Source: Nitrospiraceae bacterium
Lineage (GTDB): Bacteria > Nitrospirota > Nitrospiria > Nitrospirales > Nitrospiraceae
Assembly (NCBI GenBank): GCA_035623075.1
Contig: DASPUC010000024.1
Location: forward strand, 248,001 to 312,000
Length of the DNA stretch: 64,000 nucleotides
Direction of reading: 5' to 3'
The translations under genes were made by a program, and so were the position numbers. The notes below the pieces were generated by a model, which worked only from the letters and a program-made list of their open reading frames with translations, was not told the origin of the DNA and did not search any database. This document shows, in pieces, positions 18,273-27,646 of this stretch (the first letter of the stretch is position 1; every line of letters begins with the position of its first letter).

Positions 18273-18289
18273 TAATGATCGAGTCATTA
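18273..18289. promoter_or_regulatory. palindromic operator candidate between DUF1295 and aldehyde dehydrogenase genes
   Basis: TAATGA, 5-base spacer TCGAG, TCATTA: a perfect 6-bp inverted repeat in the 268-base divergent intergenic region. Its AT-rich arms stand out from the surroundings, and CATTAT/TATAGG overlaps its right arm as a possible -10 element. No regulator gene is adjacent. Confidence 0.4.
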
Positions 18290-18399
18290 TAGGGAGATCT
18301 GGTTCGAGCGCAACACTCCGCGGCACGCGTCGTTCATTAGGTGGTATAGTGAAACTAGTAGTGCGCTTCAGTCCCTCGCTCTTGTCAAGGAGGTGCGCT

Positions 18400-19908
18400 A
18401 TGGCGTCTCCGGCTCTCCCTAGTTCAACCAAGACTCTCCGCTATCAGCTGTTCATCGATGGGAAGTGGGTTGATGCTCGATCGGGCAAAACATTCACCAC
18501 GCCAAATCCATCGACCGGTGCATCACTCGCCGAGGTCGCAGAAGGCGACGCGGCCGATATCGATAACGCCGTGCGCGCCGCTCGCAAAGCCTATGAAGGT
18601 GTCTGGCACAACGTGAGCGCGCGCGATCGTGGACGTATGCTGTACAAGCTGGCTCAGTTGATCGAGCGCGACGCGCGACGATTGGCCGAATTGGAGACGG
18701 CTGATAACGGCAAACCGATTCGCGAGGCAACTTACATCGATCTCCCCCAAGTCGTCGAGACATTCGAATATTTTGCCGGCTGGGCCACGAAAATCGAAGG
18801 GGCGACGATTCCGCTCCCCGGAATGATGTTCAATTACACGCTCCGGGAGCCGGTCGGCGTGTGCGGCCAGATCATTCCCTGGAATTTTCCGTTGCTGATG
18901 TGCGCCTGGAAGCTTGCGCCTGCCCTGGCCGCGGGCAATACGTGCGTGCTCAAACCCGCGGAGCAAACGCCCATCACGGCCATGGAGTTAGCCAAACTCA
19001 TCCAAGAAGCCGGATTCCCAGACGGTGTAGTCAATATTGTACCCGGTTACGGTGAAACGGCAGGAGCGGCACTGGCCTCCCATTCAGGCGTGGACAAGAT
19101 CGCGTTCACCGGTTCGACGGAAGTCGGGAAATTGATCGCCCATGCAGCCGCCAACAACCTGGCGAAGGTCTCGCTGGAACTTGGCGGCAAAGCTCCGAAC
19201 ATCATTTTTGCAGACGCCGATCTGGATCAGGCCGTTGACGGCGCGATGATGGGGATCTTCTTCAATCAAGGCCAAGTTTGTTGTGCCGGCTCGCGTCTCT
19301 TCGTCGCGGACGCAGTGCGAGACTCATTCCTCGATCGGTTCCGAGCGAAAGCACAACGCCTCAAAGTCGGCGATCCTCTGCAGCCCGACACACAGATGGG
19401 ACCGCAAGTGTCCGAGGAGCAGCTGAATCGGATTCAAAACTATGTCGCGATTGGCCAGCGGGAGGGGGCAACCGTGCTCACCGGCGGGAAACCGCCTCGC
19501 CTTTCCGGTGCGCTTGAACGGGGATATTTTTTTCAGCCCACGATCCTCGTCGACGTGCAGAATCAGATGCGTGTGGCTCAGGAAGAAATCTTCGGGCCAG
19601 TCACGGCGGTTCTTCCGTTCAAAGACGAAGAGGATCTGATCCGACAGGCCAACGACACCATCTACGGCCTGTCAGCCGGAATCTGGACCAGAGATCTCGG
19701 GCGGGCTCATCGGTTCGCGAAGGCAGTGCATGCCGGAACGGTCTGGATCAACACGTACAACATGATCCATCCGGCTTCTCCGTTCGGTGGGTACAAACAA
19801 TCCGGTTACGGGCGAGAACTCGGCAAGCATGCGCTCGACCTGTATACGCAGGTCAAGAGCGTGTGGGTCGACCTCTCGGATAAGCCGATCGGCTGGTTTG
19901 CGGCGTAA
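18400..19908 (+). CDS. aldehyde dehydrogenase family protein (NAD(P)+-dependent)
   Basis: 502 residues from ATG 18400, which follows a textbook AAGGAGGTG; the frame extends to 18349 but without support. The canonical class 1/2 ALDH layout is present: QIIPWNFPLLM, KPAEQTP, GSTEVGK, catalytic Glu in LELGGKAPNI (about 259) and the nucleophile Cys294 in GQVCCAGSR, then EEIFGPV and HAGTVWINTYN. It resembles betaine/retinal-type aldehyde dehydrogenases most, but I cannot define the substrate. Its stop is 6 bases from the end of the converging ettA. Confidence 0.93.
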   Translation: MASPALPSSTKTLRYQLFIDGKWVDARSGKTFTTPNPSTGASLAEVAEGDAADIDNAVRAARKAYEGVWHNVSARDRGRMLYKLAQLIERDARRLAELETADNGKPIREATYIDLPQVVETFEYFAGWATKIEGATIPLPGMMFNYTLREPVGVCGQIIPWNFPLLMCAWKLAPALAAGNTCVLKPAEQTPITAMELAKLIQEAGFPDGVVNIVPGYGETAGAALASHSGVDKIAFTGSTEVGKLIAHAAANNLAKVSLELGGKAPNIIFADADLDQAVDGAMMGIFFNQGQVCCAGSRLFVADAVRDSFLDRFRAKAQRLKVGDPLQPDTQMGPQVSEEQLNRIQNYVAIGQREGATVLTGGKPPRLSGALERGYFFQPTILVDVQNQMRVAQEEIFGPVTAVLPFKDEEDLIRQANDTIYGLSAGIWTRDLGRAHRFAKAVHAGTVWINTYNMIHPASPFGGYKQSGYGRELGKHALDLYTQVKSVWVDLSDKPIGWFAA

Positions 19909-19914
19909 CTCGGT

Positions 19915-21600
19915 TCAGCTGCGCGTCAGCCTCCGATACCGGATGCGGTGTGGCCGTTCGGCTTCTTTACCGAGTCGTTTCTTGCGGTCTGCTTCGTAGT
20001 CGCTATAGTTTCCTTCGAACCAGACGACCTTACTGTCGCCTTCAAAAGCCAGAATATGGGTTGCGATCCGGTCGAGGAACCATCGGTCGTGACTGCTGAT
20101 GACGGCGCAGCCGGCGAAATTCTCGAGTCCCTCCTCCAAGGCGCGCAGGGTGTTGACGTCGAGATCGTTGGTCGGCTCATCAAGGATGATGAGGTTCGCC
20201 CCTTCTTTCAGCATCCGGGCGAGGTGCACGCGATTACGTTCACCGCCTGAAAGGTCTTTGACTTTCTTTTGCTGATCCGTCCCGGCGAAGTTAAACCGCG
20301 CGCAGTACCCGCGGGCGTTGACATCGACCTTACCCAACTTCACGGTTTCTTGCCCGTCTGAAATCACCTCGTAGACGGTCTTGTTGCCGTCCAGGCTCCG
20401 ATCCTGATCGACGTAGCCGAGCTTGACCGTTTCGCCGATCTTGATTGAACCGGCATCAGGCTTGTCTTTCCCGATGATCATCTTAAAGAGGGTCGTCTTC
20501 CCGGCGCCGTTCGGGCCGATCACTCCTACAATCCCGCCCTTCGGCAGGTTAAAGTTCACGTTTTCGAAGAGTACCTTGTCGTCGTAAGCCTTACTGATCC
20601 CCTTCGTCTCCACGACCACATCGCCCAGTCGGGGTCCCGGAGGAATATAGATTTCCAGGTCGTCGGTCCGCTGCTCTTGTTTCTGGTTCACGAGTTCTTC
20701 GTAGCGATTCACTCGAGCCTTACCCTTCGATTGTCGAGCCTTTGGCGACATGCGGATCCATTCCAGTTCGTGTTCGAGCGTTTTACGTCGCTTGGATTCC
20801 GCTTTTTCCTCCTTCTCGAGCCGCTCCTGCTTCTGTTCCAACCAGGAGGTGTAGTTGCCTCGAAACGGGATGCCGTGGCCACGATCGAGTTCAAGAATCC
20901 ATCCGGCCACGTTGTCGAGAAAATACCGGTCGTGCGTGACCGCGATCACGGTCCCTTTGTAATGCTGCAGGTGCTGTTCAAGCCACTGGACCGATTCGGC
21001 GTCCAAGTGATTGGTCGGCTCGTCGAGCAGTAGAATGTCAGGCTCCTGAATCAGGAGACGACAGAGCGCCACACGGCGTTTTTCGCCGCCGGAAAGCGTC
21101 CCGATTTTCTGATCCGCCGGGGGACAGCGCAGCGCATCCATCGCGATCTCTAATTCGTTTTCCAGTTCCCATCCATTGGCCGCTTCGACTTTCTCCTGGA
21201 GTTGCGCCTGTTTGTCGAGAAGCTTCTCCATCTCGTCGGGATCCGCTTCGCCGATCTTGTTACTGACGGCTTCGTATTCGTGCAAGAGCGCCACAAGTTC
21301 CTTCTTGCCTTCTTCGACTATTTCTTTCACCGTCTTGTTCGCATCGAGCTGCGGTTCTTGGTCGAGCAGGCCGACCGAATAGCCCTTCGATCTCGTAATC
21401 TCGCCGGTGTAGTTCGGATCTGACCCGGCGATGATCTTGAGCAGACTGCTCTTCCCCGATCCGTTTAACCCCAGCACACCGATCTTGGCGCCGTAGTAAA
21501 AGCCGAGATAAATCTCCCGGAGTACCTGTTTCTTCGGTGGATAGACTTTGCCGACATTGACGAGTGAAAAAATGACTTGTTTATCGTTTGTGGTTGCCAT
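19915..21600 (-). CDS. ettA: energy-dependent translational throttle protein EttA (ABC-F)
   Basis: 561 residues from ATG 21600 (MATTNDKQV), the usual EttA beginning. Two ABC domains: Walker A GLNGSGKSS and GPNGAGKTT, two LSGGE signatures, and Walker B/LLDEPTNHLDAESV and ILDEPTNDLD. The linker and PtIM-type arm are in the expected place. No membrane segments. ABC-F EttA binds the ribosomal E site and gates elongation according to the ATP/ADP ratio. Upstream it is open to 21669 without plausible homology. Confidence 0.95.
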   Translation of the reverse strand: MATTNDKQVIFSLVNVGKVYPPKKQVLREIYLGFYYGAKIGVLGLNGSGKSSLLKIIAGSDPNYTGEITRSKGYSVGLLDQEPQLDANKTVKEIVEEGKKELVALLHEYEAVSNKIGEADPDEMEKLLDKQAQLQEKVEAANGWELENELEIAMDALRCPPADQKIGTLSGGEKRRVALCRLLIQEPDILLLDEPTNHLDAESVQWLEQHLQHYKGTVIAVTHDRYFLDNVAGWILELDRGHGIPFRGNYTSWLEQKQERLEKEEKAESKRRKTLEHELEWIRMSPKARQSKGKARVNRYEELVNQKQEQRTDDLEIYIPPGPRLGDVVVETKGISKAYDDKVLFENVNFNLPKGGIVGVIGPNGAGKTTLFKMIIGKDKPDAGSIKIGETVKLGYVDQDRSLDGNKTVYEVISDGQETVKLGKVDVNARGYCARFNFAGTDQQKKVKDLSGGERNRVHLARMLKEGANLIILDEPTNDLDVNTLRALEEGLENFAGCAVISSHDRWFLDRIATHILAFEGDSKVVWFEGNYSDYEADRKKRLGKEAERPHRIRYRRLTRS

Positions 21601-21710
21601 GTGTTCCTTCTCGTTGCTGGGTGAACCGACTGCGAGAGGCCACGATAGCAAATGCGCGTGGCGTTGCACAACACGAGGAGGAGTGATTCGAGGGTATCTC
21701 GCCGGAGCGT

Positions 21711-21878
21711 TTAGATCCCCAGTTCCTCAGAGAGCCTGAGTTCTGACTCGTCAGTGATGTCTTCGAGGCAGCTGAAGCACGCGAAGGGAAACCGATCGAT
21801 CGGGATCGCGCAGACCTCGCCGACCATCGCGTCTTCGATTGCCGGCCCGCTACATGCCTTGTGGATTAAGACCAACAT
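21711..21878 (-). CDS. small cysteine-containing protein, 55 residues
   Basis: A short minus-strand frame, ATG at 21878 and TAA at 21711-21713, filling the space between the esterase and ettA genes. The product begins MLVLIHKACSGPAIED and contains EVCAIPIDRFPFACFSCLEDITDESEL. Four cysteines plus a histidine (HKAC, VC, CFSC) suggest a metal-binding knuckle. The acidic C terminus and lack of rare-codon runs look like real coding sequence, but no strong ribosome-binding site is visible. I do not recognise a family. Confidence 0.5.
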   Translation of the reverse strand: MLVLIHKACSGPAIEDAMVGEVCAIPIDRFPFACFSCLEDITDESELRLSEELGI

Positions 21879-21915
21879 TGGATTGCTCTGTAGAATAACG
21901 TCGAGTCACGCACGT

Positions 21916-22632
21916 TCAAGTCGTAAATACTCTTGTGAGAAAAGCACCGAGTTGCCGCAGCACGATCTCCGGGATTTCATGTCCACCGCGAAAGCTGTGC
22001 CATTCTACCGACAATCCATTGTGGATCAATTCGTCATGCAACCGTTCGGCCATGACATAGGGGAGAATCGGGTCCCGTGTGCCGTGGCTCTGAAAGACCG
22101 GAACCCCTGTTCGTTTGGCGACCGCGGGACGCCAATCCTGTTTCGCCAGGAGCGACCCTGAGAGTTGGACGAGTCCAGCGAACGGGTGCGGCGTGCGCAT
22201 GACGATGTCACAGCTCAACATGGCGCCCTGAGAAAATCCCCCGATCACAGTTTTTTTGTAATCGATCGGAGTTGCGCGAGGAAGCTGCGCAAGAAACTTT
22301 TCGAGCGCCTCGCGTGCGGCAGGAAGGCCGCGCGGCACTTCGGCCGATAGGTCTCGCACTCGGCCCGCGGCCCGATCCGCTTCAAGCCGGGCCATATCGA
22401 TAATCCACCAGGCCCGGGAGTCGCCGAAGCCCATGCTCAGCGAGAGAGGACCTTCCGGAAAGAGAAATCGCGTCCCTTTCGGGACAGCCAGCACATCCCC
22501 CAACGCCACAAGATCGTCGCCTGGTGCACCGAAGCCGTGCAGCAGGATGACGACGGGACCGTTGCCGCCTCCGTTTCTGTCGGTTCCACCCGTGAGCCGC
22601 GTGTTCAAGCCACCCAGTATGACTTCTCGCAT
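21916..22632 (-). CDS. alpha/beta-hydrolase, carboxylesterase/phospholipase type
   Basis: 238 residues. The oxyanion region LLHGFGAPGDD (31-40), the nucleophile Ser134 in GGFSQGAMLS, Asp187 in HGTRDPILP and His218 in FRGGHEI form the expected triad order of the YpfH/acyl-protein-thioesterase-like family. Soluble, no signal peptide. Likely hydrolyses short acyl esters; physiological substrate unknown. It follows the large membrane protein gene by 10 bases on the same strand and is probably co-transcribed with it. Confidence 0.9.
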   Translation of the reverse strand: MREVILGGLNTRLTGGTDRNGGGNGPVVILLHGFGAPGDDLVALGDVLAVPKGTRFLFPEGPLSLSMGFGDSRAWWIIDMARLEADRAAGRVRDLSAEVPRGLPAAREALEKFLAQLPRATPIDYKKTVIGGFSQGAMLSCDIVMRTPHPFAGLVQLSGSLLAKQDWRPAVAKRTGVPVFQSHGTRDPILPYVMAERLHDELIHNGLSVEWHSFRGGHEIPEIVLRQLGAFLTRVFTT

Positions 22633-22642
22633 CGGCGGTTTG

Positions 22643-25390
22643 TTAATGGGCGTAGAGATATTGAAGCAGTGCCACGATGCCGTAGATGGAAGACTCGATC
22701 ACCGGTTGCTGGTAGAGCGGCACGAAGGCGCCCTTTTCATTGGCTTCCACCTCGTCGATGATGAACTGAATTTGCTTCATGCGGACATCACGATCCTGGC
22801 CGACTTCCAAAGCCTGGACCATGTGCCGGCTCAGCCCATCGAGCATGGCGGCTTTCGCCTGGCTCGCTGCCTGGTACAGCAGATACGCAGCCAGCAGCGC
22901 AAGGAACACATTTAACGTCCAGGAGAGCAGTAAGAGGAGAGGATAATTCCAGATATCGAAGTAGTCGTTCCGTCCCGCAATCATGATGATCAAGGCGATA
23001 AAGGGATACCGGATCAGACGATTCACCACTTCTGTCCGCCGCCCGATCAAATCAACTACCGCGAGGTACTTCAGCTTCTCGAACTCGGCCTTCCGGGTTT
23101 CACTCAACCCATATTCGACAAGATATTGCTCTTGCACCTGTTGCGACCAGCCGCCGGTCGAAGCCGTCACCCAGCCGATCCAACGGCGGCACAACATCAC
23201 GGCATCGAACACCGCAAGATTGAGGAATACGACCAAGACCGTGCTGCTCAGCGTCATGACCCAATCCACTGCGCAGCTCAGTCGACCGCGGCAGGGATGA
23301 ATATACTCCTCCTCCAATACATAGTAGCCCAATAACCACGTCATTCCGAGATAGAGGAGAAACAACAAGACGGTCCGGGCGAACCACTGCGCCGGCTTGC
23401 TTGCTTCGCGATACCACGACCAGGCCTGGTCCACCGTTGTCGCCGTCATCGTTGCGGCCGGATGAGCGACTCGCTTCAGATTGAGCCAGAAGGTCTTCGG
23501 TGAGAAACGTTGAAAGATGGACTCATCTTGGAAGAGGAAATCATCCGTAATGAAGTCGCCGTTCTTGCTAAGGTCTCGCCATCCCTTTGCAAGGAATACC
23601 AGGCTGAGCACCACCACGAAGAGACGAATCAATTCGCTTGGCCAGACGCTGGCTCCGGCGGTCCAGGAGAACGGCTCTCCCTCATCGTGTCGGGCCAGCA
23701 GCGCGGGCGCACCGCCGAATGCCACGAAGGCCGCGAAAAAGGCGAGGAGGAGGACTCCCACGACTCCCAAGAGGTTCGGGTTCCGTGATACCCACAGCCA
23801 CAGACGCTGATTGCTCCAAGCAATGATCGTTCCGATCATGAGTGCGATAACCATGAGGACGGCGACCGCTGTATTATTGAATTCCACACCCCGTTTCAGC
23901 TGCCCATGGTCGTCGGTCTGGGCGAGATCCGCCCTCAGGGGATGGATCGTTCGCACCCCTTCTTTGTCCACCACGCTCAAGTCCACAGCACCCTCACGGC
24001 CCACTTCAAACAGTCTCGGATGAGTTCCGGCGTCGTAGAGACGATCCTCCGGCATCAGCGAAACATGGTACTCAGTCGTGCAGGGCTCGACCTGTCTTTG
24101 ATGACCATGCGATTCACAGAGGACGTGCTCCACCGCTTGCAGGACGGCAAAGTATGCCGAGGTTTGATAACTGCTGCGGAAGGGCGAGACATCGCGCTGG
24201 AGACCTCCCTCCAACTGCAGGCCGAACGGCGAGGCAGTAACCATATTACGCGTCGCCTTATATTCGCTCGTATGGAGATGGCGCGCGTCCAGATCGACGG
24301 TGAAGAAGATCGCGTGCGGGAATGCCGGACGTAGGGCTCTGATGATGAGCAACGCGTCGTAGGGATCTGTACCCAGAATGCCGATGGCCCTGGCCCCCTC
24401 CCCTTCATCATGTATGCGAGCGACCAGCGCTCGCACGTAATCGAGTTGACTGGTCCCTTCCGGACGGTCTCGGGTTGTGTCTTTGGACTGGTCCCCGGCT
24501 GCTGCCTTTGCGGCCCGAGCGGCTCTCGCCGCGTCATCGCCCGGCACTTCACCGTCCAAGCCGCTGAGATAGCTGTAGCGAAAGACATTCAGCGTAAGTG
24601 ATTCGTAGTCGGCCGGCCGCTGGATCTGCAAATCGATGCCACGGGGGATCGACGGACACCAGCCCTTGATTCCCACCGGCACCTGGATTTCTTTCAGGTC
24701 GGCCTCGGTGAAGGTCGCCACCTTCGCGCAGGCGGCAGCGCGGAACTCGATGGGCAAGGCCCGCCCGTAGAACGAATCCCACTCGCTGATGAGGATGACA
24801 GCATCCCATCCGAGCCGGACCTGTCTCCGTTCCAACTCAGCGATCAGCGCTTCGAACCGTTGGTCATCGGATCCAATATCGTAGACCAGTCGCACGTTCG
24901 CATCGGCCAACCGGCGATAAAACTCCTGTTCGCAATCTTCGTACGTCGCGCAAGCCGCTCCCTTGCCGGACTCCGCCCTGAGCCCGTAGGCCAGCAGGCC
25001 CTTCATCGCGGTGGCCCAAGGGGAATAAAGGTCAATCGCGCCATCGGCGTTCGGCCAGACGCCGATACCTTCGTGAGAACCGCCGTACAGTTTCCCGGCC
25101 TCATCCAGAAGCGAACGGTACGCCGACGAACTGCGAGGGCCAATGATTTTGAACGTCACCGCCCGCCGCAACGAGGGGTTCAGCCACGCCAACTTGCGTT
25201 TGTCGTCGGTCAACAGGCACTCGCTCCGATCGGTTTCCTGGCAGACAAGCCCTTGGGAGAGCGACGTCAGCGTGGCGAAGAACCCGCGACTGAAGGCTTC
25301 ATCAGGCAACCAGACGACGAGGACGCTGTCCGCACGCGATCCTGCTTCTCCACAGACCCTCGTCTTCCTGAGGCGATAGATACCATTCAT
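22643..25390 (-). CDS. large multi-pass membrane protein of unknown function, main part (frame broken at 5' end)
   Basis: About 915 residues from the ATG at 25390, but probably not the natural N terminus: the upstream frame carries the missing beginning (see 25302-25889). The N-terminal 500 residues look like tandem alpha/beta sensor domains related to periplasmic ligand-binding folds: SVLVVWLPDEAFSRGFFATL, the LIAELERRQVRLGWDAVILI stretch, GILGTDPYDALLIIRALRP and AIFFTVDLDARHLH. The C-terminal half has about seven membrane helices (for example TAVAVLMVIALMIGTIIAW, RLFVVVLSLVFLAKG, RTVLLFLLYLGMTWLLGYY, PLLLLLSWTLNVFLALLAAY). No catalytic motif recognised. Confidence 0.6.
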   Translation of the reverse strand: MNGIYRLRKTRVCGEAGSRADSVLVVWLPDEAFSRGFFATLTSLSQGLVCQETDRSECLLTDDKRKLAWLNPSLRRAVTFKIIGPRSSSAYRSLLDEAGKLYGGSHEGIGVWPNADGAIDLYSPWATAMKGLLAYGLRAESGKGAACATYEDCEQEFYRRLADANVRLVYDIGSDDQRFEALIAELERRQVRLGWDAVILISEWDSFYGRALPIEFRAAACAKVATFTEADLKEIQVPVGIKGWCPSIPRGIDLQIQRPADYESLTLNVFRYSYLSGLDGEVPGDDAARAARAAKAAAGDQSKDTTRDRPEGTSQLDYVRALVARIHDEGEGARAIGILGTDPYDALLIIRALRPAFPHAIFFTVDLDARHLHTSEYKATRNMVTASPFGLQLEGGLQRDVSPFRSSYQTSAYFAVLQAVEHVLCESHGHQRQVEPCTTEYHVSLMPEDRLYDAGTHPRLFEVGREGAVDLSVVDKEGVRTIHPLRADLAQTDDHGQLKRGVEFNNTAVAVLMVIALMIGTIIAWSNQRLWLWVSRNPNLLGVVGVLLLAFFAAFVAFGGAPALLARHDEGEPFSWTAGASVWPSELIRLFVVVLSLVFLAKGWRDLSKNGDFITDDFLFQDESIFQRFSPKTFWLNLKRVAHPAATMTATTVDQAWSWYREASKPAQWFARTVLLFLLYLGMTWLLGYYVLEEEYIHPCRGRLSCAVDWVMTLSSTVLVVFLNLAVFDAVMLCRRWIGWVTASTGGWSQQVQEQYLVEYGLSETRKAEFEKLKYLAVVDLIGRRTEVVNRLIRYPFIALIIMIAGRNDYFDIWNYPLLLLLSWTLNVFLALLAAYLLYQAASQAKAAMLDGLSRHMVQALEVGQDRDVRMKQIQFIIDEVEANEKGAFVPLYQQPVIESSIYGIVALLQYLYAH

Positions 25391-25889
25391 AGGACAGTCC
25401 CTGAACGACGCCTTGCGGGTCCCAGTCCACAAAGGACAGGTGGCCTTCGTCTTCCGGAGCGTAACAAGCCACACCGAGCGCGGTCCCGATGGCATACCGA
25501 TCGCGGATACGCGATTCGGTGCTCTCGACGTAGGGCCCCCCGCTCGTCGTCACCAGAAGGACGGTCAGGCGCTCGCCGTTTGTGACCCGCTCGACGATGG
25601 CGTGCCGGAGCGACCTGAGCCGTTGAGCCAAGGACGGCATGTGAGAGGTGGCGGATGCCGCCTTGGTTGATCCTTTCTCTCGTATGGCCCGTTCGACCGC
25701 AGCTACCGGATCTTCCCAGAGCCTCGCCCGGACCAATTCCTCTCCGGTCGTCTGCTTCATCTCCAACCCGGTGCCGACCGGCCGCGAGCTGCGCAACGGC
25801 TCCTTCACTAACAGTACGCCAGCGACGGCCAGAGCGAGCGTGAGCGCCCCCGCCACCGCCAGTTTCGAATCGCCAGGCTTCTTCGCCAT
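25302..25889 (-). CDS. N-terminal part of the large membrane protein, separated by a frameshift
   Basis: 195 residues from ATG 25889. An N-terminal anchor (LAVAGALTLALAVAGVLLV) is followed by LWEDPVAAVERAIREKG and an alpha/beta stretch (TVLLVTTSGGPYVEST, RDRYAIGTALGVACYAPED) ending in LSYEWYLSP. After that the frame gives an arginine-rich tail and stops at 25302, while the overlapping +1 frame continues sensibly with SVLVVWLPDEAF. The overlap is 25302-25390. Either a single-base indel (mutation or sequencing error) split one gene of about 1,080 codons, or two proteins overlap. I favour one broken gene. Confidence 0.6.
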   Translation of the reverse strand: MAKKPGDSKLAVAGALTLALAVAGVLLVKEPLRSSRPVGTGLEMKQTTGEELVRARLWEDPVAAVERAIREKGSTKAASATSHMPSLAQRLRSLRHAIVERVTNGERLTVLLVTTSGGPYVESTESRIRDRYAIGTALGVACYAPEDEGHLSFVDWDPQGVVQGLSYEWYLSPQEDEGLWRSRIACGQRPRRLVA

Positions 25890-25994
25890 AATGCCTGTGT
25901 CCTCGGCCGAACAGCCCCGACACTGTACAACAGAGTGCGTGGGGGACTGCAAGCGGACCTGGGCGTTCAGCTGCCTGGCGGGCGGAAGGTGGAG

Positions 25995-27470
25995 CTATGA
26001 GGAGCAACTGACCGCGAGATGCTTGCCCCAGTTGGGAGGAGGAGCCGCGTAGGCTTCCATTCCGGGCTGGTCGCTGTAGGGAAGGTGCAGCAGAGTGACC
26101 AAGCGATCGATCTCGGAGAAATCCTTCTGTTGCGCCTTCTCGATCGCCTGCTGGGCCAGATAGTTGCGCAGGACATACTTAGGATTGACTCGGTTCATCC
26201 GCTCGCTCCGTTCAGCGTCGGTACCAGCCTGGTCCTGCAGGCGAGCGCGGTAGCGAGCAGCCCAGCCGTCGAACGCACCTCGATCCACAAAATAATCGCG
26301 CAACCCTTCGTTCAGCTCTCCCGACGCTGAACGAAAATCGCCCAGTGCTCGGAAAACGTTCGTATAATCCGCCTGACTTTGAGCCATGAGAAGCAAGAGA
26401 TCGGTCACGAGCGATTCATCCTCCGGCCGCGCAGCTTCGAGGCCCAACTTGGTGCGCATGAGTTCCAAATAATGGTCCTGGTGAATCGGCGTATAGCGAT
26501 CCAACGTGGCCTTCAGCTCCTCCTTCGGGGCCAGCGGCAAGAGGGCCTGGGCGAGACAGCTGAGATTCCACAAGCCGATGAAGGGCTGTTGGTTAAAGGC
26601 ATAGCGGCCATTGTGATCTGAGTGGTTGCAGATAAAGCCCGGATCGTAATCGTCCATGAACCCAAAGGGACCATAGTCCAGCGTGATCCCATTGATCGAC
26701 ATATTGTCGGTGTTCATCACGCCGTGCGCCCACCCGACCGCCTGCCACTGAGCGATCAGTTTCGCGGTCCGTTCTGTGATTTCCCCAAAGAAGCGTGCGT
26801 ATTTGTTGCTCGCACTGACGAGGTGGGGATAGTGATTCGCAACGACATAGTCGGCGAGGACCTTAAGATGTTCGTACTGTTTCCGATAGTAAAAGATCTC
26901 AAACGTGCCGAACCGAACGTGGGACAGAGCCATGCGCACCAGCATCGCGCCGGTTTCGACCTGTTCCCGGTAGACTTTCTCATCGCTCCCGACGATACAG
27001 AGCGCCCTCGTCGATGGAATACCCAGCCCGTGCATCGCCTCACAGCAGAGATATTCCCGGATCGTCGAACGCAGGACGGCACGCCCGTCGCCATCGCGCG
27101 AAAAGGGAGTGAGGCCTGCTCCCTTGAGTTGCAGATCCCACCGCTCGCCTCGCTCATTCTTGACCTCACCCAGTAGAATCGCACGACCGTCGCCAAGTTG
27201 AGGAACATAGACGCCAAATTGATGGCCGGAGTAGATCATCGCGAGCGGCTCCATGCCCGGCGCCAGGAGGCTGCCTCCGAATACACCGGCAAACTCAGGG
27301 CGAGTGAATTGGTCAGGGTCGAGGTCGATCAGCCGCGCCGCGGCACGATTGGCATGAACCAGATACGGTGGAGAGCCGAACGGGGTCGGGTTCAGCTTGG
27401 CGTAAAACGCTTCGGGTAAACGGGAGTAGGTGTTGTCGAAAGAAAGAGTTTCCAGCGAACGTCCGGCCAT
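25995..27470 (-). CDS. selO: protein adenylyltransferase SelO (YdiU family)
   Basis: 491 residues. SelO is a pseudokinase-fold enzyme that transfers AMP to Ser/Thr/Tyr of proteins and responds to oxidative stress. Family blocks are intact: SGHQFGVYVPQLGDGRAI, LQLKGAGLTPFSRDGDGRA, GVMNTDNMSI (Asp255, Asn256) and LDYGPFGFMDDYDP (metal Asp265). The protein ends in CSS, where animal SelO has selenocysteine; here it is an ordinary Cys codon. Length is normal. The 524 bases between the start and the next gene up are discussed with DUF2294; no operon is evident. Confidence 0.95.
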   Translation of the reverse strand: MAGRSLETLSFDNTYSRLPEAFYAKLNPTPFGSPPYLVHANRAAARLIDLDPDQFTRPEFAGVFGGSLLAPGMEPLAMIYSGHQFGVYVPQLGDGRAILLGEVKNERGERWDLQLKGAGLTPFSRDGDGRAVLRSTIREYLCCEAMHGLGIPSTRALCIVGSDEKVYREQVETGAMLVRMALSHVRFGTFEIFYYRKQYEHLKVLADYVVANHYPHLVSASNKYARFFGEITERTAKLIAQWQAVGWAHGVMNTDNMSINGITLDYGPFGFMDDYDPGFICNHSDHNGRYAFNQQPFIGLWNLSCLAQALLPLAPKEELKATLDRYTPIHQDHYLELMRTKLGLEAARPEDESLVTDLLLLMAQSQADYTNVFRALGDFRSASGELNEGLRDYFVDRGAFDGWAARYRARLQDQAGTDAERSERMNRVNPKYVLRNYLAQQAIEKAQQKDFSEIDRLVTLLHLPYSDQPGMEAYAAPPPNWGKHLAVSCSS

Positions 27471-27646
27471 GGCCCCAGCATGCCAGGGCTAACGAGCCGC
27501 TTTCAAGCAGGCTGAACGAGAGCCTCCATGACCCTCAAATCGTGGCTTATGTGGAGTCGAGCGAAGAGTTCTTTCTTCTTTCTCAAAGATTTCGATACGA
27601 AATCCCGTAAAGCCATCCACGAGTTTCTCCAACCTTCTGTTCCTGC

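Noticed and set aside
24860-25585. A 241-codon plus-strand open frame
   Set aside because: It lies opposite the large membrane protein, has arginine/proline-rich high-GC shadow composition and no family features.
26622-27176. A 184-codon plus-strand frame opposite selO
   Set aside because: Antisense shadow; selO is fully conserved in its own frame.
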